Shown here piece by piece: positions 29,023 to 38,410 of a stretch of DNA of 64,000 nucleotides. The notes under the pieces are model-generated. The model was not told the DNA's origin and made no database searches. It saw nothing but the letters and a program-made list of their open reading frames with translations. The position numbers and the translations under genes are program-made. Source of the DNA: Limimaricola soesokkakensis (GTDB lineage: Bacteria > Pseudomonadota > Alphaproteobacteria > Rhodobacterales > Rhodobacteraceae); NCBI RefSeq assembly GCF_900172345.1, contig NZ_FWFY01000009.1, forward strand, positions 62,001-126,000, in the 5' to 3' direction. Each line of letters begins with the position of its first letter. The stretch's first letter is position 1.

Positions 29023-32000
29023 TCAGCCCACGCTGGCCAGCAGGCTGGCATTGCCGCCTGCGGCGGTGGTGTCGACGCAGACATGGCGCTCGAGCTGCAG
29101 TCTCAGCGCCAGATCCTCTTCGGAAAGCAACGGGATACGCCGCCCCTCTCGCGCGGCGAGCGCCTTGCGCAGCGGACGCAAGGCATCCGCCCCGCCCCGC
29201 AGGGCGACCGCGTCGAAACCCGAGAGCTTCTCCAGCGCCGCGGGGTCGAGCGTGCCATCAAGATTGCCCTCGCCCGAGAGCCCCGGCGCCACGCCGATGG
29301 TGGCGCAGCCGGCGGCGCGAGCGGTCTCGATCTGCGCCCTCGCCTCCTCGGCCGAGGGACCGAGGCAGAGTACGGTACCACGCGGCACCACCGAGAGACG
29401 GTTCGATTCCCCCGTCGGCCCCGGCAGGGTGACGGTGTCGCGCCGATCCGGATCGGGGGCCGCGGCGTCGAGCAGCTTCTGCACCTTCTCGCTCGGTACC
29501 TCGCGGCCATTGGCGGGCAGCGAGGCGATGCGCATCGGCTCGGTGAAGCGCGCCACGTAGCGCGGACCGCCGGCCTTGGGCCCGGTGCCCGACAGCCCCT
29601 CGCCGCCAAAAGGCTGGGAGCCGACGATGGCGCCGATCTGGTTGCGGTTGACGTAGAGATTGCCGACCTTCACGCGCCGCGTCACATGCTCGACCCGATC
29701 GTCGATCCGGGTGTGCAGGCCAAAGGTCAGCCCGTAGCCGGTGGCGTTGACCGCGTCGATCACCCCGTCGATCTCGCCCGCCTTGAAGGTGGCGACATGC
29801 AGCACCGGTCCGAACACTTCGCGCTCCAACTCTTCAATCCCGTTCAGGCGGATCAGCGCCGGACCGATGTAGTGGCCCTTCGACGGCGTCTCGAGCTGCC
29901 ACAGCAGGCGACCCTCGGCACGCGCCTTCTCGACATGTTCGCGGATGCCCTTCTCGGCGCGCCCGTCGATCACCGGGCCGACATCGGTGGCGTGGCTCCA
30001 CGGGTCGCCGACCTGCATCTCCTCGGTGGCGCCTTTCAGCATCTCGAGGAAATGCTCGGCGATGTCCTCCTGCAGATAGAGCATACGCAGCGCCGAGCAG
30101 CGCTGCCCGGCAGACTGGAAGGCCGAATTGACGATGTCGCGCACCGCCTGCTCGGGCAGCGCGGTTGAATCGACGATCATCGCGTTGAGCCCGCCGGTTT
30201 CGGCGATGAGCGGCGCGGTCGGGTCCATGTTGGCGGCCATGGCGCGGTCGATGCCGATAGCGGTCTCGGTCGAGCCGGTGAAGCACACGCCCGCGATGCG
30301 CGGGTCGGAGGTGATCGCAGCCCCCACCACGCGCCCTGCGCCTGGCAGCAATTGCAGCGCATCGCGCGGCACCCCCGCCTCGTGCAGAAGCCGCACGCCC
30401 AGCGCCGCGGTGAGCGGCGTGGATTCGGCCGGCTTCGCCAGCACGGCATTGCCCGCCGCCAGCGCCGCGGCCACCTGACCCGTGAAGATCGCCAGCGGGA
30501 AGTTCCACGGGCTGATGCAGGCGAAGGTGCCGCGAGCCGGGTCCTTCAGCTCCTCGCCCCTTGCCGCGTAATAGCGCAGGAAATCGACCGCCTCGCGCAG
30601 CTCGGCCACGGCATCCTTCGGCGTCTTGCCGGCCTCGCGCGCGGTGAGCGCGAAGAACTCGTGCGCGTGCTCCTCGAACAATTCGGCGGCGCGGCGCAGC
30701 GCGGCGCCACGGTCCGAGGCCGGCGCCTGCCAGCGCCGCGCGAGGGCGATGGCATTCTCGACATCGGTCTTGGACGACATCATCACCTCGCCTACCACGT
30801 CGGAGGGATTGGCGGGGCTGGTCACCGGGATCACCTCGGCGCCCTCGGCGGGCTCCTCGGTGGCGAGGATCGGCTCGGAGCGCCACTTGGCGTTTCGGAA
30901 AGCGTTGCGGCCCGCGTCGAACTCGGCCAGCGCGTCGACCGCCGTCAGGTCCCAGCCGCGCGAATTCTCGCGCTCGGGTTGGAACAGCGCGCGCGGATCG
31001 CGCAGCTCCTTGGGGCGGGGTCCGCCCAGCTTCTCGAACGGATCGGCGGCGACCACCTCGGCGGGCACCTTCTCGTCGACGATCTGGTTCACGAAGCTCG
31101 AATTCGCCCCGTTCTCCAGCAGCCGGCGCACCAGATAGGCCAGCAGGTCGCGATGCGCGCCTACCGGCGCATAGATGCGCAGCCGCGTGCCCTCGCTCTC
31201 CATCTGCTTGTCGTGCAGTGCCTCGCCCATGCCGTGCAGGCGCTGGAATTCGAAATCGCGCCGCTCGCCTGCCATTTCCATCACGGCGGCCACGGAATGG
31301 GCGTTGTGGGTGGCGAATTGCGGGTAGATCCGGTCGGTCATGCCCAGCAGGCGATGCGCGCAGGACAGCCATGCCACGTCGGTCGCGGCCTTCTCGGTGA
31401 AGACCGGGAAATCCTCCAGCCCCTCGACCTGCGCGCGCTTGATCTCGGTGTCCCAGTAGGCGCCCTTGACGAGCCGCACCATGATCTTGCGGTCGAGCTT
31501 CTCGGAGAGCGCGTAGAGCCAGTCGAGCACGCCGCCGACGCGGCGGCCATAGGCCTGCACCACGACGCCGAAGCCGTCCCAACCGGCCAGCTCGGGGTCG
31601 GACAGCACCGCCTCGATGATGTCGAGCGACAGGTCGAGCCGGTCGGCCTCCTCCGCGTCGACATTGAGGCCCATGTTCCCCGCCATGGCTGCGCGGGCGA
31701 GCTTGGCCAGCCGCGGCACCAACTCCTCCATGACCCGCTCGCGCTGGGCCTCCTCGTATCGCGGGTGCAATGCCGAGAGCTTGACCGAGATGCCGGGATT
31801 GTCGCGGATATCGGCCGAGGTGGCTTCCTTCGAGATCCGCGCGATCGCGTTCTCGTAGCTCCTCATGAAGCCCGCCGCGTCCTTCGCGGTCAGCGCCGCC
31901 TCGCCCAGCATGTCGTAGCTGTAGGTGGCGCCCTTCTTCGCGGGCCCCTGGCTGCGCTTGATCGCCTCGTCGATGTCGCGGCCGAGCACGAAGGTCTTGC

Positions 32001-32499
32001 CCATTTCGCGCATCGCCGCGTAGGTCGCGGCGCGGATCACCGGCTCGCCCAGACGCTTGATCGCGCGGCGCAGCACGAGGCCCAGCCCCTCACCCTTTTC
32101 ATCGAGCACCTTGCCGGTCAGCATCAGCGCCCAAGTCGAGGCATTGACCAGCGGGGAAGCCGCTTTCCCGAGATGCGCGCTCCAGTCCGACGGCGTGATC
32201 TTGTCGTCGATCAGCGCGTCGATGGTCTTGGCGTCGGGCACCCGCAGCAGCGCCTCGGCGAGGCACATCAACGCGATGCCCTCGCGGGTCGAAAGGCCGT
32301 ACTCGGCGAGGAACGCCTCCATGATGCCGGGGCGCGTGTCGTCGCGGATCGCGCGCACCAGCTGGGCGCCGCGCCGCGTGGCGGCGGCGCGCAGCTCCTC
32401 TGAAATCGGGTCGCGCGCCATCAGATCCGCGAGGACCGCCGTCTCGTCGCGTCGATGATCGGCACGGATGCGGTGGCGCAGATCGACAAGCTCGCTCAT
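29023..32499 (-). CDS. putA: Bifunctional proline dehydrogenase / L-glutamate gamma-semialdehyde dehydrogenase
   Basis: PutA oxidises proline to glutamate at the inner face of the membrane. The 1158-residue protein has an alpha domain and proline dehydrogenase barrel (QAYGRRVGGVLDWLY, MVRLVKGAYWDTEIK, YPQFATHNAHS) in the first half and an aldehyde dehydrogenase with CISPWNFPLAIFTG, the active-site region ETGGLNAMIVDST and catalytic Cys near residue 797 (SAGQRCSALRM). An extra C-terminal domain follows. There is no N-terminal ribbon-helix-helix DNA-binding domain, in keeping with a separate PutR encoded divergently. Start at 32499 has AGGGGG upstream; an in-frame ATG at 32532 is possible. Confidence 0.95.
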   Translation of the reverse strand: MSELVDLRHRIRADHRRDETAVLADLMARDPISEELRAAATRRGAQLVRAIRDDTRPGIMEAFLAEYGLSTREGIALMCLAEALLRVPDAKTIDALIDDKITPSDWSAHLGKAASPLVNASTWALMLTGKVLDEKGEGLGLVLRRAIKRLGEPVIRAATYAAMREMGKTFVLGRDIDEAIKRSQGPAKKGATYSYDMLGEAALTAKDAAGFMRSYENAIARISKEATSADIRDNPGISVKLSALHPRYEEAQRERVMEELVPRLAKLARAAMAGNMGLNVDAEEADRLDLSLDIIEAVLSDPELAGWDGFGVVVQAYGRRVGGVLDWLYALSEKLDRKIMVRLVKGAYWDTEIKRAQVEGLEDFPVFTEKAATDVAWLSCAHRLLGMTDRIYPQFATHNAHSVAAVMEMAGERRDFEFQRLHGMGEALHDKQMESEGTRLRIYAPVGAHRDLLAYLVRRLLENGANSSFVNQIVDEKVPAEVVAADPFEKLGGPRPKELRDPRALFQPERENSRGWDLTAVDALAEFDAGRNAFRNAKWRSEPILATEEPAEGAEVIPVTSPANPSDVVGEVMMSSKTDVENAIALARRWQAPASDRGAALRRAAELFEEHAHEFFALTAREAGKTPKDAVAELREAVDFLRYYAARGEELKDPARGTFACISPWNFPLAIFTGQVAAALAAGNAVLAKPAESTPLTAALGVRLLHEAGVPRDALQLLPGAGRVVGAAITSDPRIAGVCFTGSTETAIGIDRAMAANMDPTAPLIAETGGLNAMIVDSTALPEQAVRDIVNSAFQSAGQRCSALRMLYLQEDIAEHFLEMLKGATEEMQVGDPWSHATDVGPVIDGRAEKGIREHVEKARAEGRLLWQLETPSKGHYIGPALIRLNGIEELEREVFGPVLHVATFKAGEIDGVIDAVNATGYGLTFGLHTRIDDRVEHVTRRVKVGNLYVNRNQIGAIVGSQPFGGEGLSGTGPKAGGPRYVARFTEPMRIASLPANGREVPSEKVQKLLDAAAPDPDRRDTVTLPGPTGESNRLSVVPRGTVLCLGPSAEEARAQIETARAAGCATIGVAPGLSGEGNLDGTLDPAALEKLSGFDAVALRGGADALRPLRKALAAREGRRIPLLSEEDLALRLQLERHVCVDTTAAGGNASLLASVG

Positions 32500-32552
32500 T
32501 GGCGGACCCCCTTGAGTAAAAGACAGGTTCATCCTATCCCTGATCAGCTAAG

Positions 32553-32584
32553 GCGCGTTTCCCGAAAATCGACGGAAAGCGCGC
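32553..32584. promoter_or_regulatory. Imperfect inverted repeat between putA and putR
   Basis: GCGCGTTTCC and GGAAAGCGCG face each other around an 11-base AT-containing spacer, in the 122-base region between the divergent starts. Lrp-type activators such as PutR bind loosely palindromic sites with AT-rich centres, so this is a plausible PutR site. The symmetry is seen; the binding is inferred. Confidence 0.45.
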
Positions 32585-32621
32585 TTTTTGCCCGATTTCT
32601 CTTGGTATGGCGGGACGAAAG

Positions 32622-33092
32622 ATGAGCAATTCCGACACCGGCAGCCATCTCGACCGCACGGACTACCGCATTCTCGCCGAACTGGCAGCAAATGCTCGGC
32701 TTCCGGTCACCGAACTGGCGGTCCGGGTCGGCCTGTCGAAATCGCCCTGCCAGGTGCGGCTGAAGCGACTGCAGGAAAAGGGCGTGATTCGGGGCTTTCG
32801 CACGGTGATCGACCCGGCCAAGCTCGGGCTTGACCATGTCGCCTTCGTCGAGGTGCGGCTCGCCGACACCACCGAGAAATCGCTCGCCGCCTTCAACGCC
32901 GCCGTGCGGCTGATCACCGAGGTGGAGCAGTGCCACCTGATCGCCGGCAGCTTCGACTACCTGCTCAAGGTGCGGACCCGCGACATCCGCAGCTATCGCG
33001 AGGTGCTGGGCACCAAGATCTCGGCCCTGCCCGGCGTCGCGGGCACCTCCACCTATGTCTCGATGCAGCCGATCATCGACGACACGATGTGA
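32622..33092 (+). CDS. putR: PutR-like Lrp/AsnC-family regulator
   Basis: A 156-residue Lrp-type regulator encoded divergently from putA. The N-terminal winged helix reads LDRTDYRILAELAANARLPVTELAVRVGLSKSPCQVRLKRL, and a RAM domain with AFVEVRLADTTEKSLAAF and EVEQCHLIAGSFDYLLKV follows. In Rhodobacter and Agrobacterium the gene beside putA encodes PutR, a proline-responsive activator of putA, and both sequence and layout fit. The ATG at 32622 gives the family-typical N terminus; an ATG five codons upstream is possible. Confidence 0.88.
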   Translation: MSNSDTGSHLDRTDYRILAELAANARLPVTELAVRVGLSKSPCQVRLKRLQEKGVIRGFRTVIDPAKLGLDHVAFVEVRLADTTEKSLAAFNAAVRLITEVEQCHLIAGSFDYLLKVRTRDIRSYREVLGTKISALPGVAGTSTYVSMQPIIDDTM

Positions 33093-33119
33093 CGCCCCCC
33101 TCACCATCGTGTCATCCGG

Positions 33120-33142
33120 GCCGCGCGCGATGGACGCGCGGC
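33120..33142 (+). terminator. Hairpin after putR
   Basis: GCCGCGCG and CGCGCGGC form a perfect 8-base stem with a seven-base loop, 27 bases after the putR stop. There is no T-run. It separates putR from the next operon and may reduce read-through. Confidence 0.4.
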
Positions 33143-33185
33143 AGTCATGGCGCGATGATGGGCCGCCCCGAAGAAAGCCGTTCCG

Positions 33186-33794
33186 ATGCTCGACGCTGCC
33201 GCCCGCCGCCTGATCGACCCGCCGCTCAACCGGCTCGGTCGCAGCCTGGCGCGCGCCGGGGCAACCGCGGATGGAGTGACGCTGGCCGGGCTTGGGCTCG
33301 GCCTTGCCGCGGCGGCGATGATCGCGCTTGGCGCGCCGGGCTGGGCACTACTGCCACTCCTGGCGTCGCGCCTCGCCGACGGGCTCGACGGGGCGGTGGC
33401 CCGCGCCACGCGCCGGACCGACTGGGGCGGTTATCTCGATATCGCCGCCGATTTCGCCTTCTATGGCGCGATCCCGCTTGCCTTCATCCTGGCCGATCCG
33501 GTGGCCAATGGCGCTGCGGGCGGGTTCCTGCTCGCCGCCTTCTACTTCAACGGCACCACATTCCTCGGCTACGCGATCCTCGCCGAAAAGAAGCGCATGC
33601 AGACCTCGGCGCAAGGCATCAAGTCGCTCTACTTTTCGAACGGATTGCTGGAGGGCACCGAGACGATCGGTTTCTTTGTGCTGCTTTGCCTGCTGCCCGG
33701 CTACTTCGCGCCTTTGGCATGGGTATTCGGAGCAGTGTGCTATCTGAGCGGCACTTTGCGGCTGATCGGGTCGCGTACGGTGTTCCGCGACTGA
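33186..33794 (+). CDS. CDP-alcohol phosphatidyltransferase family protein
   Basis: A 202-residue inner-membrane enzyme with about six helices and the CDP-alcohol phosphotransferase signature D-x2-DG-x2-AR-x7-G-x3-D-x3-D, seen as ADGLDGAVARATRRTDWGGYLDIAADF split across residues 64-90. Such enzymes transfer a phosphatidyl or phospho-sugar group from a CDP-alcohol. The sequence is short and unlike the standard PssA or PgsA, so the alcohol acceptor is not known. It precedes an SDR, a sugar transferase and a CapD-like gene, so it could serve a glycolipid or inositol-type head group made with them. Confidence 0.82.
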   Translation: MLDAAARRLIDPPLNRLGRSLARAGATADGVTLAGLGLGLAAAAMIALGAPGWALLPLLASRLADGLDGAVARATRRTDWGGYLDIAADFAFYGAIPLAFILADPVANGAAGGFLLAAFYFNGTTFLGYAILAEKKRMQTSAQGIKSLYFSNGLLEGTETIGFFVLLCLLPGYFAPLAWVFGAVCYLSGTLRLIGSRTVFRD

Positions 33795-33836
33795 GAGGAT
33801 CTGGTCTTGCGACCGCCGATCGGGTAGCCGACGGAC

Positions 33837-34685
33837 ATGACCGCATCCCCTTTACAGACGGGTCCGCTGATTCTCGGCGGCACCGGACGACTTGGCCGGG
33901 CACTGCGCAAGCTGGCCTTGGACGGGCATTGGCCGGAGGGGCGTGCCGCGCTGTGGCATGGACGGCGGGGCGACTACGCTTGGGACATGCATAAGCCGGC
34001 ACCGTCGCTTCCCGAACGGCCCGAGGGCGTCGTCGTTCTGGCAGGGGTGACATCGGGACCCCCGGAAGAGCTTGCCGCCAATGCCGACCTCGCTCGGGCC
34101 GCTTTGCGCCTTGCCGCGCGCGACGGTCTCGGCCCTGTGCTGCTGATGTCCTCGGCCGCGGTCTACGGTCGTGCCGAAGGCCCTTGCCGAGAGGCAGAGG
34201 CCAGCCCCGCCAACGCCTATGGCAGGGCCAAGCTGGAAATGGAGCGCGTGGTCGCCGAAGAGGTCGACAGGCTGGGCATCGAGGCGCCCCGCGCCTGTTG
34301 CCTGCGGCTCGCCAATGTCGCGGGCTGCGACCAGCTGTTTGGCGCGATGGCCGCCGGACAGGTCACGCTCGACCGGTTTGCCGAGGGGCACGGGCCGCGC
34401 CGCGCCTATGTCGGGCCGCTAAGCTTGGCGCGGATCGTCTCGACGCTTCTTTCGACCGAAGACCTGCCGCCGGTCCTGAACCTCGCGCAGCCCGGCGCGG
34501 TGCCGATGGAGGCGCTACTCGAGGCAGCCGGAGCGCGCTGGCACTGGCGCCCCGCCCCGGAAACCGCCCTGCCCGAAACTCGCCTCGACACGGCGCAGCT
34601 TGCGGCCATTGCCGGCCCCATCGCCATCGCCACCGCGCCTGGGCTCGTGGCCGAGGCGCGGCTGGCCGGCTGGAGGCTTGCATGA
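33837..34685 (+). CDS. NAD-dependent epimerase/dehydratase family protein
   Basis: A 282-residue extended SDR. The N-terminal dinucleotide loop is LILGGTGRLGRAL, the active-site serine region LLMSSAAVYG and the YxxxK motif AYGRAKLEME. The C-terminal substrate domain is short. Its stop overlaps the start of a sugar transferase (ATGA), which suggests it supplies or modifies a nucleotide sugar or carrier-linked sugar for that enzyme. The reaction cannot be fixed from sequence. Confidence 0.8.
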   Translation: MTASPLQTGPLILGGTGRLGRALRKLALDGHWPEGRAALWHGRRGDYAWDMHKPAPSLPERPEGVVVLAGVTSGPPEELAANADLARAALRLAARDGLGPVLLMSSAAVYGRAEGPCREAEASPANAYGRAKLEMERVVAEEVDRLGIEAPRACCLRLANVAGCDQLFGAMAAGQVTLDRFAEGHGPRRAYVGPLSLARIVSTLLSTEDLPPVLNLAQPGAVPMEALLEAAGARWHWRPAPETALPETRLDTAQLAAIAGPIAIATAPGLVAEARLAGWRLA

Positions 34686-35356
34686 CGCCGGCCAAGCGCA
34701 CCTTCGACCTTACGGTGTCGATCCTGCTGCTGGCCCTGCTGTGGCCGGTACTGGCCGCGCTCATCCTGCTCCTGCTCGTGAAGGAGGGACGGCCGGTCTT
34801 CTACGTAGCCGAGCGGATGCGCACGCCGGAGCAGTCCTTTGGCCTGATCAAGCTGCGGACCATGCGCCCTGCCCCCTACGGCACCCGCGCCACCGGCGTG
34901 ACGGGCGGTGACAAATCGGACCGCATGTCGGGGCTGCACCGTATGCTGCGACGGACCCGCGCCGACGAGTTGCCGCAGCTGTGGAACGTGATCCGCGGCG
35001 ATATCAGCCTCGTCGGTCCCAGGCCGCCACTGCGCATCTACGTCGAAGCCTTCCCCGATCTGTATGCGGCAGTGCTGCGCTCGCGGCCCGGCATCACCGG
35101 ACTGGCCAGCCTACGCTATCACGCCACCGAGGAACGGCTGCTGGCGCATTGCCGTTCGGCCGAAGAAACCGATGCGGTCTATCGCCGCCGCTGCGTGCCC
35201 CGCAAGGCGCGGCTGGATCTGATCTACCAGCGCCACGCCACGGTCTGCCATGATGTCAGCCTGATCGCTGAAACGGCGGGCAGGGTGTTGCGGCTGGCGC
35301 CCCGCAGGTTCCCACGAAAGGCACGGCCTCGGCGGGTTCCCGCCACCGTAGATTGA
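34682..35356 (+). CDS. Initiating sugar transferase (PglC/WcaJ family)
   Basis: A 224-residue monotopic phosphoglycosyltransferase. A single N-terminal re-entrant hydrophobic helix (FDLTVSILLLALLWPVLAALILLLLV, residues 8-33) precedes the catalytic core: FGLIKLRTMRP, TRADELPQLWNVIRGDISLVGPRPP with the D-E dyad, and SRPGITGLASLRY. It moves a sugar-1-phosphate from a UDP-sugar onto undecaprenyl phosphate to begin a surface polysaccharide. The C-terminal basic tail is longer than usual. It is coupled to the upstream SDR and next to a CapD-like dehydratase that may make its sugar donor. Confidence 0.9.
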   Translation: MTPAKRTFDLTVSILLLALLWPVLAALILLLLVKEGRPVFYVAERMRTPEQSFGLIKLRTMRPAPYGTRATGVTGGDKSDRMSGLHRMLRRTRADELPQLWNVIRGDISLVGPRPPLRIYVEAFPDLYAAVLRSRPGITGLASLRYHATEERLLAHCRSAEETDAVYRRRCVPRKARLDLIYQRHATVCHDVSLIAETAGRVLRLAPRRFPRKARPRRVPATVD

Positions 35357-35359
35357 TCA

Positions 35360-37381
35360 ATGACGCGGCGTCGGATTACAAGGGATACGGAATTTGCTGT
35401 GATGTGGGCGAAAATGTCAGACACGGTCGCGGCTGAGCAGGGTTTTCGGGCCAGCATGGGCGAAAAAATGGGCAAACTGGTCGAATTGCTCGGGTTCATC
35501 ACGCATCTCTCCCGTTCCACCAAACAATGGATGGTACTGACCAACGACGTGGCGCTGGTCCCGGTGGCGTTTCTTGCCGCGCTGTCGTTGCAGCTGAACC
35601 GCGCGCCGTTGGGCGCCGAGCTCCAGCAGCACTGGCCGCTCCTCCTCATGCTGTTGGCGATCTGCGCCCTGATCGAGATCGGGATGAACATCCACCGGGT
35701 GCAACTCAAGGCCTATGAAAGCCGGGCCATCGCTCTTTCGGCAACGCATGCGGTTCTGCTGGCGCTTTCGGCCGGGCTGATCGACCGGGCCGTGGGCGGC
35801 ACCTTGCCGGGCGCCACCTTCGTCTCCTTCGCGATGGTCTACCTGCTGCTCGCGGTCAGTTCCCGTGCCGTGATGCTCAAGCTGGTGCTGAGCGCCTATC
35901 GGCACAGACCCAAGCTCAGGGTGCTGGTCTACGGTGCCGGTCGTACGGGCCAGCAGCTGGTCGCGGCGCTTCGGACCGACGAGACGGTCCGTCCCGTCGC
36001 CTATATCGACGACAACAAAATGCTACAGGGCGCAATCGTCCAAGGGCTGCACGTGCACTCCCCGGCCGCCATCGCCCGGCTGGCGCGGACCAAGCATGTC
36101 GACCGGGTGCTGCTGGCCATGCCCTCGGTGCCGCGCGCCCGGCTGGCGCAGCTGTCGCGCCAGCTGGAGGAGAAGGGCCTCGACGTGCAGACCCTGCCCT
36201 CCTTCGCCCAGCTTGCCGGCAACGGCGTGCCATTGGTCGAGCAGCTGCGCCCCGTGGTGCCCGGCCAGTTCCTCGGCCGCGCGCCGCTCGACGCCGAATT
36301 GCCCGGCGGCTCGGAAACCTATCGTGGTACTTCGGTGATGATTTCGGGTGCCGGCGGTTCGATCGGCTCCGAGCTGTGCCGCCAGATCCTCGCCTGCCGG
36401 CCGCGGCGGCTGGTCCTCTTCGAAATGTCGGAGCTGGCGCTCTACAAGCTCGACCAGGAGCTGTCGGCACTGGCCACGGAGCAGCAGGTCGAGATCGTAC
36501 CGATCCTGGGATCGGTTTGCGACGCGCCGCTGGTGCGCCGCGTGCTGGCCGACCAGGAGATCGAGATCGTCCTGCATGCGGCGGCCTACAAGCACGTGCC
36601 GCTGGTCGAGAGCAATCCCGTCTCGGGCTTCGCCAACAACGTGCTGGGCACGCATACGCTCGCCCAGGCCGCCGGAGAAGCCGGTGTCGCGCGCTTCATC
36701 CTGATTTCCACCGACAAGGCGGTCCGCCCCAAGAACATGATGGGCGCCTCGAAGCGCATGGCCGAGCTGGTGGTGCAGGATCTGGCCAGCCGCTCGACCG
36801 GCACGATCTATTCGATGGTCCGCTTCGGCAATGTTCTGGGCTCCTCCGGCTCGGTGATCCCGCTGTTCCACGACCAGATCTGCAAGGGCGGTCCCGTCAC
36901 CCTCACCCATCGCGAAGTGACGCGCTACTTCATGACCATCCCCGAAGCCGCGCGGCTCGTTCTGGTCGCCGGGACCTTCGCCACCGGTGGCGACGTCTTC
37001 GTGCTCGACATGGGGGCACCGGTCCAGATCTACGATCTCGCGCGGCAGATGATCGAGGCGGCGGGCTATACGGTACGCGACGAGACCAATCCCGATGGCG
37101 ATATCGAGATCAGGCTGACCGGCCTGCGCGCGGGCGAGAAGCTGCACGAGGAACTGCTGATCGGCGAGGGCCAGATCGGCACGCCGCATCCCAAGATCAT
37201 GCTCGCTCGCGAGGCGCATCTGAGCGAGATCGAGGTGGCGGCAGGGATGCGGGCCTTGCGCGCCGCCGTGACCGAGAATGACAGCGACGCGCTGCGCGCC
37301 GTGGTGGCGCGCTGGGTCGAAGGCGGCAAGGCGCTGGCCCTCGCCGCCGCCGAAGCTCGTGGTCAGCTGCCGGCGAGCTGA
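35360..37381 (+). CDS. Membrane nucleotide-sugar 4,6-dehydratase (CapD/WbpM/FlaA1-like)
   Basis: A 673-residue protein with four N-terminal membrane helices, a CoA-binding-like Rossmann domain (LVYGAGRTGQQLVAALR) and a C-terminal UDP-GlcNAc 4,6-dehydratase domain: ISGAGGSIGSELCRQI, HAAAYKHVPLVE, ISTDKAVRPKNMMGASKRMAE, and MTIPEAARLVLVAG. The family starts synthesis of diamino or 6-deoxy sugars such as QuiNAc4N or bacillosamine for capsule and glycoproteins. The start is uncertain: ATGs at 35360, 35402, 35414, 35456 and 35468 are in frame, and family alignment favours one of the later ones. Its 3' end overlaps the convergent galE by 19 bases. Confidence 0.9.
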   Translation: MTRRRITRDTEFAVMWAKMSDTVAAEQGFRASMGEKMGKLVELLGFITHLSRSTKQWMVLTNDVALVPVAFLAALSLQLNRAPLGAELQQHWPLLLMLLAICALIEIGMNIHRVQLKAYESRAIALSATHAVLLALSAGLIDRAVGGTLPGATFVSFAMVYLLLAVSSRAVMLKLVLSAYRHRPKLRVLVYGAGRTGQQLVAALRTDETVRPVAYIDDNKMLQGAIVQGLHVHSPAAIARLARTKHVDRVLLAMPSVPRARLAQLSRQLEEKGLDVQTLPSFAQLAGNGVPLVEQLRPVVPGQFLGRAPLDAELPGGSETYRGTSVMISGAGGSIGSELCRQILACRPRRLVLFEMSELALYKLDQELSALATEQQVEIVPILGSVCDAPLVRRVLADQEIEIVLHAAAYKHVPLVESNPVSGFANNVLGTHTLAQAAGEAGVARFILISTDKAVRPKNMMGASKRMAELVVQDLASRSTGTIYSMVRFGNVLGSSGSVIPLFHDQICKGGPVTLTHREVTRYFMTIPEAARLVLVAGTFATGGDVFVLDMGAPVQIYDLARQMIEAAGYTVRDETNPDGDIEIRLTGLRAGEKLHEELLIGEGQIGTPHPKIMLAREAHLSEIEVAAGMRALRAAVTENDSDALRAVVARWVEGGKALALAAAEARGQLPAS

Positions 37382-38403
37382 TCCGCCGCGGTGGCGTAGC
37401 CCTGCGGATTGGCCTGCTGCCAGCGCCACAGGTCACGCGCCATCTCTTCCACCCCCAGCGACGCCCGCCAGCCGAGCTTTTCTGCCGCATGGCTGCAATC
37501 GGCCTGCATCTCGGCGATATCGCCGGCGCGGCGCGGCAGCACCTCGAATGGCAGCGCCCGACCCACCGCCGCCGAGAAGGCGTCGAGCATCTCGCGCACC
37601 GAATAGCCCCGTCCGGTACCGATGTTGTAAGTCTCAGCTCCCGCCGAGGCCGCCGCGCGGTCGAGCGCCGCGACATGGGCGCGGGCGAGATCGACGACAT
37701 GGATGTAGTCGCGCACGCCGGTACCGTCTGGCGTGGGATAGTCATCGCCGAAAATGCGCAGCCGCTCCTGACGGCCCGTCGCCACCTGAGCGAGGTAAGG
37801 CATCAGGTTGTTCGGCACGCCCTGCGGGTCCTCGCCAATCCGGCCCGATTCATGCGCTCCAACCGGATTGAAATAGCGCAGGAGCATCACCGCGCTGCCG
37901 GGACGGGCCGCCGGCCAATCGGTCAGGATCTGCTCGGCAAAGCGCTTGGTATGGCCGTAGACCGAGGTCGGCGCCAGCGGGTGTGCCTCGGTATAGGGCA
38001 GGAAGACCGGCTCGCCATAGACCGTGGCCGAGGAAGAGAAGATGATCCGCTGGCACTCCGCCCGATCCATCGCGCGCAGCAGGGACAGCGTGCCTGTGAC
38101 GTTGACGTCGTAATACTCGACCGGCTTCTCGACGCTCTCGCCGACCGCCTTGAGACCGGCGAAATGGATCACCGCCTCGGGCCGGAACTCGGCGAAGATC
38201 CGGTCGAGCGCGGCCGTATCCCGGACATCCGCGTCATGCGCGTGCAGCGCGCCCTGCGGGACCAACTCACCGACGCGGCGCAATGCCTCGGGCGAGCCAT
38301 TGGAATAATTGTCGACGCAGGCCACCTCGTGACCCTGCCCCAAGAGTTCCACCAGAGTATGGCTGCCGATGTAACCCGCACCGCCTGTGACCAGAACACG
38401 CAT
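37363..38403 (-). CDS. galE: UDP-glucose 4-epimerase
   Basis: GalE interconverts UDP-glucose and UDP-galactose. The 346-residue protein shows the full family pattern: VLVTGGAGYIGSHT, VIHFAGLKAVGESVEKP, FSSSATVYGEP, the catalytic YGHTKRFAEQIL, LLRYFNPVGAHESGRIGEDP, and VRDYIHVVDLA. The Shine-Dalgarno sequence lies inside the 3' arm of a strong hairpin ten bases before the ATG, suggesting control of translation. The other end runs 19 bases into the convergent CapD-like gene. It completes the sugar-nucleotide module. Confidence 0.96.
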   Translation of the reverse strand: MRVLVTGGAGYIGSHTLVELLGQGHEVACVDNYSNGSPEALRRVGELVPQGALHAHDADVRDTAALDRIFAEFRPEAVIHFAGLKAVGESVEKPVEYYDVNVTGTLSLLRAMDRAECQRIIFSSSATVYGEPVFLPYTEAHPLAPTSVYGHTKRFAEQILTDWPAARPGSAVMLLRYFNPVGAHESGRIGEDPQGVPNNLMPYLAQVATGRQERLRIFGDDYPTPDGTGVRDYIHVVDLARAHVAALDRAAASAGAETYNIGTGRGYSVREMLDAFSAAVGRALPFEVLPRRAGDIAEMQADCSHAAEKLGWRASLGVEEMARDLWRWQQANPQGYATAADQLAGS

Positions 38404-38410
38404 ACAAAAT

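Noticed and set aside
30352-32403. A 683-codon open frame opposite putA
   Set aside because: Antisense shadow of PutA with histidine/glutamine/arginine-rich nonsense composition.
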